Source of the DNA: Calditrichia bacterium
GTDB lineage: Bacteria > Calditrichota > Calditrichia > RBG-13-44-9 > J042
Assembly (NCBI GenBank): GCA_030430345.1
Contig: JAUIFT010000043.1
Location: forward strand, 1-10,151
Direction: 5' to 3'
DNA length: 10,151 nucleotides
Part shown: positions 7,171-10,151 of the stretch, in pieces
Position numbering within the stretch: the first letter of the stretch is position 1
Layout of the letters: every line of letters starts with the position of its first letter
Notes under the pieces: generated by a model
The model's input: only the letters and a program-made list of their open reading frames with translations
Databases searched by the model: none
What the model was told of the DNA's origin: nothing
Position numbers and translations under genes: made by a program

Positions 7171-7276
7171 AATCTTCTGCAATCAAAAATACGACAAAAT
7201 CTTTTCAAGAAGATTATATAACAGCTTTACGAATAAAATGCCATCCTTGAAAAGATTTTCTTAATTGCAGAAAATC
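7169..7276 (-). promoter_or_regulatory. Structured leader with three overlapping perfect inverted repeats
   Basis: The gap between the deacetylase and hydrolase genes holds three perfect inverted repeats that share arms. IR1 is 8 bases: 7254-7261 with 7269-7276. IR2 is 14 bases: AAAATCTTTTCAAG at 7196-7209 with its complement at 7246-7259. IR3 is 10 bases: ATAATCTTCT at 7169-7178 with AGAAGATTAT at 7208-7217, covering the AGAAG ribosome-binding site and the first two bases of the hydrolase ATG. IR1 and IR2 compete for 7254-7259, and IR2 and IR3 overlap by two bases. This layout could switch translation or processing of the downstream pair. The arms are A/T-rich and no ligand-binding fold is recognised. 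Confidence 0.45.
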
Positions 7277-8213
7277 ATAACCAGCGGCGCAACCAGCGTT
7301 CGAAAATTTTTCCGGGAATGTTTGGCACCCAAAACCGGGGCAGTTGATACATACCGCTTTGCGGATAGGATATATCTTCCCGGCTACAACAGGCGTAGCG
7401 AAAACCGGCGGATCGAACCAGTTGAGCGGTAACCTCGGAAAAAGAACCATTCGGATAAGAAAAACCGGCGACAGATTTTCCCGACAATCTTTCCAATTCA
7501 GATTTGCAATCATTTATTTCCCGCGCCTGAGTTTCTCTGGCGAGATGCTTGAGGCAGGGGTGGGAAACGGTGTGCCCGCCAATTTCGATATTGGGAAAAT
7601 TGGCAAGGAGCTTAAGTTCCGTGCTTGTTAAAGCACGCGGTAATTGCGTATCGTTCTTTCTTAATGCGCGTAAGCTTGATATGATTTCGTTTTGCTTTTT
7701 AAAGCCGCTTTGCAGCAGTTGTTGATAAGCCGACAGCAGCAGATTCATCCGGTTGTCGGCATCTGCAGGCTGGGGAGGATTGACTGGAATAATTTCGCTC
7801 ATTATTTGTTGGCCCGCTTCGGTCTTAATGCCATGTGCCAGTTCGTCCCACCAGAAAGGCTGACCGAGATTGCCGTTGGTGATAAAAACGGTTGCGGGCA
7901 TTTCCCACTCACGTAATAACGGCGCTGCTGCCGTTAAATTGTCCTGATACCCATCGTCAAACGTTATTACAATTCTGTTTTTTGTTGGATGGCCATCAGC
8001 AAATAGCGCCGGTAAATCCTGGAGAAGTATTGGCTGAGTAAATTTCCGGATAATTGCCAATTGTTCCCGGAAATTATCCGGAGATACGCAGATATTGTAT
8101 GGATCTTCATCATCGGTTATGCGATGATAGCCGAGAATGATGACGCCACTCTGCAGCCGGCTTTTCAGCCAACGTCCACCCCGGTATAAAGTGCGTTTCC
8201 CTGGAAATTTCAT
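7275..8213 (-). CDS. CE4 (NodB-fold) polysaccharide deacetylase
   Basis: This 312-residue protein is predicted to remove N-acetyl (or other acyl) groups from a polysaccharide or glycolipid using a divalent metal. CE4 motifs are clear: VITFDDGYQDN (82-92) gives the catalytic base and metal ligand Asp86/Asp87, GGHTVSH (212-218) gives the metal-binding His214 and His218, and FSYPNG (251-256) stands for motif 3, with Ser-Tyr-Pro instead of the common Arg-x-Pro-Tyr. Upstream, ILGYHRI (26-32) is the conserved leader of this subfamily. An insertion of about 75 residues (120-195) separates motifs 1 and 2, as in deacetylases of exopolysaccharide loci. There is no convincing signal peptide, so it may act in the cytoplasm on a lipid-linked intermediate. 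The ATG at 8213 overlaps the methyltransferase stop as TAATG, and AGGA lies just upstream. The stop is followed by the structured leader. Confidence 0.92.
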   Translation of the reverse strand: MKFPGKRTLYRGGRWLKSRLQSGVIILGYHRITDDEDPYNICVSPDNFREQLAIIRKFTQPILLQDLPALFADGHPTKNRIVITFDDGYQDNLTAAAPLLREWEMPATVFITNGNLGQPFWWDELAHGIKTEAGQQIMSEIIPVNPPQPADADNRMNLLLSAYQQLLQSGFKKQNEIISSLRALRKNDTQLPRALTSTELKLLANFPNIEIGGHTVSHPCLKHLARETQAREINDCKSELERLSGKSVAGFSYPNGSFSEVTAQLVRSAGFRYACCSREDISYPQSGMYQLPRFWVPNIPGKIFERWLRRWL

Positions 8214-8962
8214 TATCCTAATGCCGGTTTTTTGGCCCGGATGGTAATCAATACCTGGAAATCCGGGTCGTTATAATCAAGGTCTTTCTGGCGCAATTCC
8301 TGGTAGGCAACACCATGCAAGAAGGCGACGGCTGCCTTCACATTGCCATGGGTATTTATCTGCAGATGATCTTCCGGGAAAACTGCGGAGAAAAGTTTTC
8401 TGACCGAACTACTGCTAAATCCCCAATGATGTCCCCAACGATCCATGTCGTACCGGCTCACTTTGCTGATTAAACCGCTAACCGTAACAAGTGCAATACC
8501 GCCTGGTTTCAGGATTCGATAAACCGTATTCAATGCCGCCGGTATATCGTAGATGACCTGCAGTGTTTGCGTCAGGATAACGCAATCATATCTACTGTCC
8601 GGGATGTGAGCAGCGTTTGTCAAATCGCCGATAATTGTGACGCCGGGATTATTCTCGGCAACGTGTAGCACATCGTTTGCGCTAACTTTAGTGCCACCAT
8701 AAGTACGGGTGTAGAAATCCCAGCCAACTTCCAGCACTGTTCCCTGCACATCATTGCGCTGTGCTTCCAGAAAACGGCTGATATAATAGCGGTCAACCGG
8801 ATCTCCCCGCTCTCCGCCCCATTCAGCGCTGATCGGCTTTCTCCGGAAAAAGCTGCCGAAGCGGACAAAGCCAACCGGTGGCCAACATGCCAGTTTAGCG
8901 ATTTTACCGCGGGTTTCCCCGGACAGTTTTTCCCGGGCAAGTGTCAATAAGTAGTTTTTCAT
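8213..8962 (-). CDS. Class I SAM-dependent methyltransferase of polysaccharide loci
   Basis: This 249-residue protein has a Methyltransf_11-like fold. VLEVGWDFYTR (76-86) occupies motif I but lacks the glycine-rich GxGxG. DVLH (97-100) follows, then GDL (112-114), DSRYDCVILTQTLQVIYDI (122-140) as motif II, and RILKPGGIALVTV (149-161) as motif III. The N-terminal RFGSFFR...DRYYISRFLE block (34-66), SRYDMDRWGHHWGFS (169-183) and the NVKAAVAFLHG block (207-217) match, from memory, a subfamily found next to glycosyltransferases and deacetylases in exopolysaccharide clusters. It is therefore likely to methylate a sugar or glycan rather than a small metabolite. The atypical motif I appears characteristic of that subfamily rather than damage. 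ATG at 8962 is the start; no Shine-Dalgarno is obvious. It ends in TAATG overlap with the deacetylase, implying coupled synthesis. Confidence 0.88.
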   Translation of the reverse strand: MKNYLLTLAREKLSGETRGKIAKLACWPPVGFVRFGSFFRRKPISAEWGGERGDPVDRYYISRFLEAQRNDVQGTVLEVGWDFYTRTYGGTKVSANDVLHVAENNPGVTIIGDLTNAAHIPDSRYDCVILTQTLQVIYDIPAALNTVYRILKPGGIALVTVSGLISKVSRYDMDRWGHHWGFSSSSVRKLFSAVFPEDHLQINTHGNVKAAVAFLHGVAYQELRQKDLDYNDPDFQVLITIRAKKPALG

Positions 8963-9000
8963 ATTTCGCGATCTGGATTGGATTATCTATTTATGCTGCT

Positions 9001-9030
9001 ATTCTATATTTAGGAGAAATTTTAATTCAA
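9001..9030 (-). promoter_or_regulatory. Candidate sigma-70-like promoter for the methyltransferase operon
   Basis: The minus strand has TTGAAT (9030-9025), an 18-base spacer and TAGAAT (9006-9001). The -10 matches consensus at five of six positions and the -35 at four. Transcription would begin about 30 bases before the methyltransferase ATG at 8962. Its position downstream of the long hairpin fits a new transcription unit, but A/T-rich gaps give such matches easily. Confidence 0.35.
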
Positions 9031-9058
9031 TGTATTTTTTATTTAAACCGCCGATCTG

Positions 9059-9133
9059 CCCGGATTTACACAGATTTATAAAGATTTCACTGAAAAGTGT
9101 TCTAAAATCTCTTTAGATCAGTGTAAACCCGGG
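9059..9133. repeat. Long imperfect inverted repeat, possible dispersed intergenic element
   Basis: Arms of 19 bases (9059-9077 and 9115-9133) are complementary at 16 positions and begin with CCCGG(A/G)TTTACAC. The 37-base interior can fold further: AGATTT (9082-9087) with AAATCT (9105-9110), and CACT-GAAA-AGTG (9088-9099) as a GNRA-type hairpin. The whole forms a 75-base cruciform or stem-loop in the gap between flippase and methyltransferase. The TTTACACAGATTT wording recalls short intergenic repeats in many environmental genomes, from memory. No other copy lies in this window. Confidence 0.55.
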
Positions 9134-9205
9134 GTGTGGCTATTGTCTATACCTCTTTATGAAAGGATGAAAGAGATCTAGCTTCGGAAATTCCTGCTGC
9201 TTTAT

Positions 9206-10151
9206 TTAACGGGATGAGATGCCCGGGATAAAAGGCAAATGAGGAAAAAATTTAATAAGGCTATCTTTTAGTCCCAGGGATAGGCGTTTATCCAGCAAGA
9301 CGAATAAGAGGAAAATAATTATCGTCGCTGCTGTAACTGCTGCTAAAAGGCCTACAATATTTCCAATGATATAATAGAGGTAGTTGGCCATCAGGGCACA
9401 GCCGGTAGATATCGCTGTAACATTAAAAAACGTTTTAACGGTTCCTTGAAACGGCCTTTCCAGCAGCCGCTTCATAAAAATGATGTCAACAATTTGTGAA
9501 ACTATTATCGCCGGTAACCAGGCCAGGGCAGCGCCATTTAATCCCCAATAAGTAGTAAATAGCCAGATCAATATTACCAGGGTGATTCGCTGCAGGCCAA
9601 TGTTTACTGCCACCTTGAATGGTTGACCAATCCCCTGGTGTAATGGCCCGATGATATTCCCTAAAAGGCCAATAATACTCGCGAAGGTGAGTATACGAAT
9701 AATCGGCACCGTTCCGGCCCACTTCGCCCCCAGGGCATTTTCGACCAACGCCGGCGCCAAAGCGATAATCAGGCAACAAACAGGAATGGTTAAGATATAC
9801 ATCCCTTTGAGCACCGATTGAAAAATCCCCTTTAGCTTTTCGAGATGCGCCTGATACTTTGAAAAAAGCGGAAAACTGACTTCTCCGATAACCGTGCTGG
9901 AAATTTCCGATGGTAGAAAAGCGAGGCTGACGGCTAAATAGTATATCCCTAATTCCGCGGTGCCGAGTTGCCTGGTGATAATAAACTTCAGAAATGAATT
10001 TGAAAAAACATCGAGGAGGCTGATGATAAAAATCCAGCGGCCAAATTGAATCAGTGAACGGGCTGCTGCCGGCTGATAGACGAACCTGGGACGATAAGGT
10101 GCATGGTAGTAAGTTAACAAAAGCCTCAGCAAAAGGCTGGCGAAAATACTG
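9206..10151 (-). CDS. Wzx/WzxC-type polysaccharide flippase, 5' end outside window
   Basis: This is an oligosaccharide flippase of the MOP superfamily (Polysacc_synt/WzxC-like), expected to move lipid-linked glycan units across the inner membrane. The frame is open to the right edge, so only the last 314 residues are seen; full members have about 450-500. TTG at 10132 is an in-frame codon, not the true start. The conserved core TRQLGTAELGIYYLAVSLAF and the FPLFSKYQ segment after it match the WzxC/TuaB pattern. The visible part alternates hydrophobic segments with short basic loops, giving about eight membrane helices, and ends in a basic tail with a TAA stop at 9206. It lies 243 bases ahead of the methyltransferase. 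The presence of a flippase suggests the locus makes a Wzx-dependent polymer; no polymerase (Wzy) is recognised in the window. Confidence 0.9.
   Translation of the reverse strand, partial: SIFASLLLRLLLTYYHAPYRPRFVYQPAAARSLIQFGRWIFIISLLDVFSNSFLKFIITRQLGTAELGIYYLAVSLAFLPSEISSTVIGEVSFPLFSKYQAHLEKLKGIFQSVLKGMYILTIPVCCLIIALAPALVENALGAKWAGTVPIIRILTFASIIGLLGNIIGPLHQGIGQPFKVAVNIGLQRITLVILIWLFTTYWGLNGAALAWLPAIIVSQIVDIIFMKRLLERPFQGTVKTFFNVTAISTGCALMANYLYYIIGNIVGLLAAVTAATIIIFLLFVLLDKRLSLGLKDSLIKFFPHLPFIPGISSR

Noticed and set aside
7180..7182. TTG at 7182 as the hydrolase start
   Set aside because: The family N-terminus MPNTLGH begins at the ATG at 7170, which has AGAAG four bases upstream; the TTG would place that site inside the coding region.
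9059..9133. Intrinsic terminator for the flippase gene
   Set aside because: Neither side of the hairpin is followed by a T-run. On the minus strand GGCAGATCGG follows, so standard termination is not supported.
9206..10132. Flippase beginning at TTG 10132
   Set aside because: The frame stays open to the window edge with hydrophobic residues upstream, and the visible 314 residues are short for the family, so the gene is truncated by the window.

Overview
The window is a stretch of a bacterial surface or extracellular polysaccharide locus in which every gene I can support lies on the minus strand. Transcription therefore runs from high to low coordinates. The best pointer to the host is the C-terminus of the secreted esterase (2970-5102). 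It carries a YPNPFN-type, FlgD-like/type IX secretion sorting module of the kind common in the Fibrobacterota-Chlorobiota-Bacteroidota superphylum and its relatives (Calditrichota, KSB1-like, Marinimicrobia-like, Ignavibacteriota). Several starts have recognisable AGAGGA-type Shine-Dalgarno sequences, which argues mildly against a core Bacteroidota genome. The exact phylum cannot be fixed from the sequence alone.

Layout in transcription order: (1) the C-terminal two thirds of a Wzx/WzxC-type polysaccharide flippase, running in from the right edge (9206-10151). (2) A 243-base gap with a long imperfect hairpin (9059-9133) and a possible promoter. (3) A class I methyltransferase (8213-8962) overlapping a CE4 polysaccharide deacetylase (7275-8213) as TAATG. 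(4) A 104-base leader with three overlapping perfect inverted repeats. (5) A DUF457/YdjM-like membrane-bound metal-dependent hydrolase (6250-7170) overlapping a family 2 glycosyltransferase (5301-6257) by 8 bases. (6) A 198-base gap, then a large secreted SGNH/SASA-type carbohydrate esterase with a C-terminal sorting domain (2970-5102). (7) A 146-base gap, then two tandem paralogous DPM1/GtrB-type membrane-anchored glycosyltransferases (1840-2823 and 906-1850), overlapping by 11 bases. The second has lost the DXD motif. (8) 31 bases on, a polytopic membrane protein that starts at TTG 874 and runs off the left edge. This gene is easy to miss because it has no stop in the window and starts with TTG.

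A working model, which is inference: the glycosyltransferases build a lipid-linked glycan, the methyltransferase and CE4 enzyme decorate or trim it, the flippase exports it, and the secreted esterase is released to the surface to remove acyl groups. The DPM1-like pair may charge polyprenyl phosphate with a sugar for transfer outside the cytoplasm. The points I rate most worth checking are the active/degenerate glycosyltransferase pair, the uncharacterised membrane protein with SLDE...HE and EEGSE motifs, the chain of mutually exclusive stems that ends on the hydrolase ribosome-binding site, and the long hairpin at 9059-9133. I see no tRNA, rRNA, transposase or CRISPR array.
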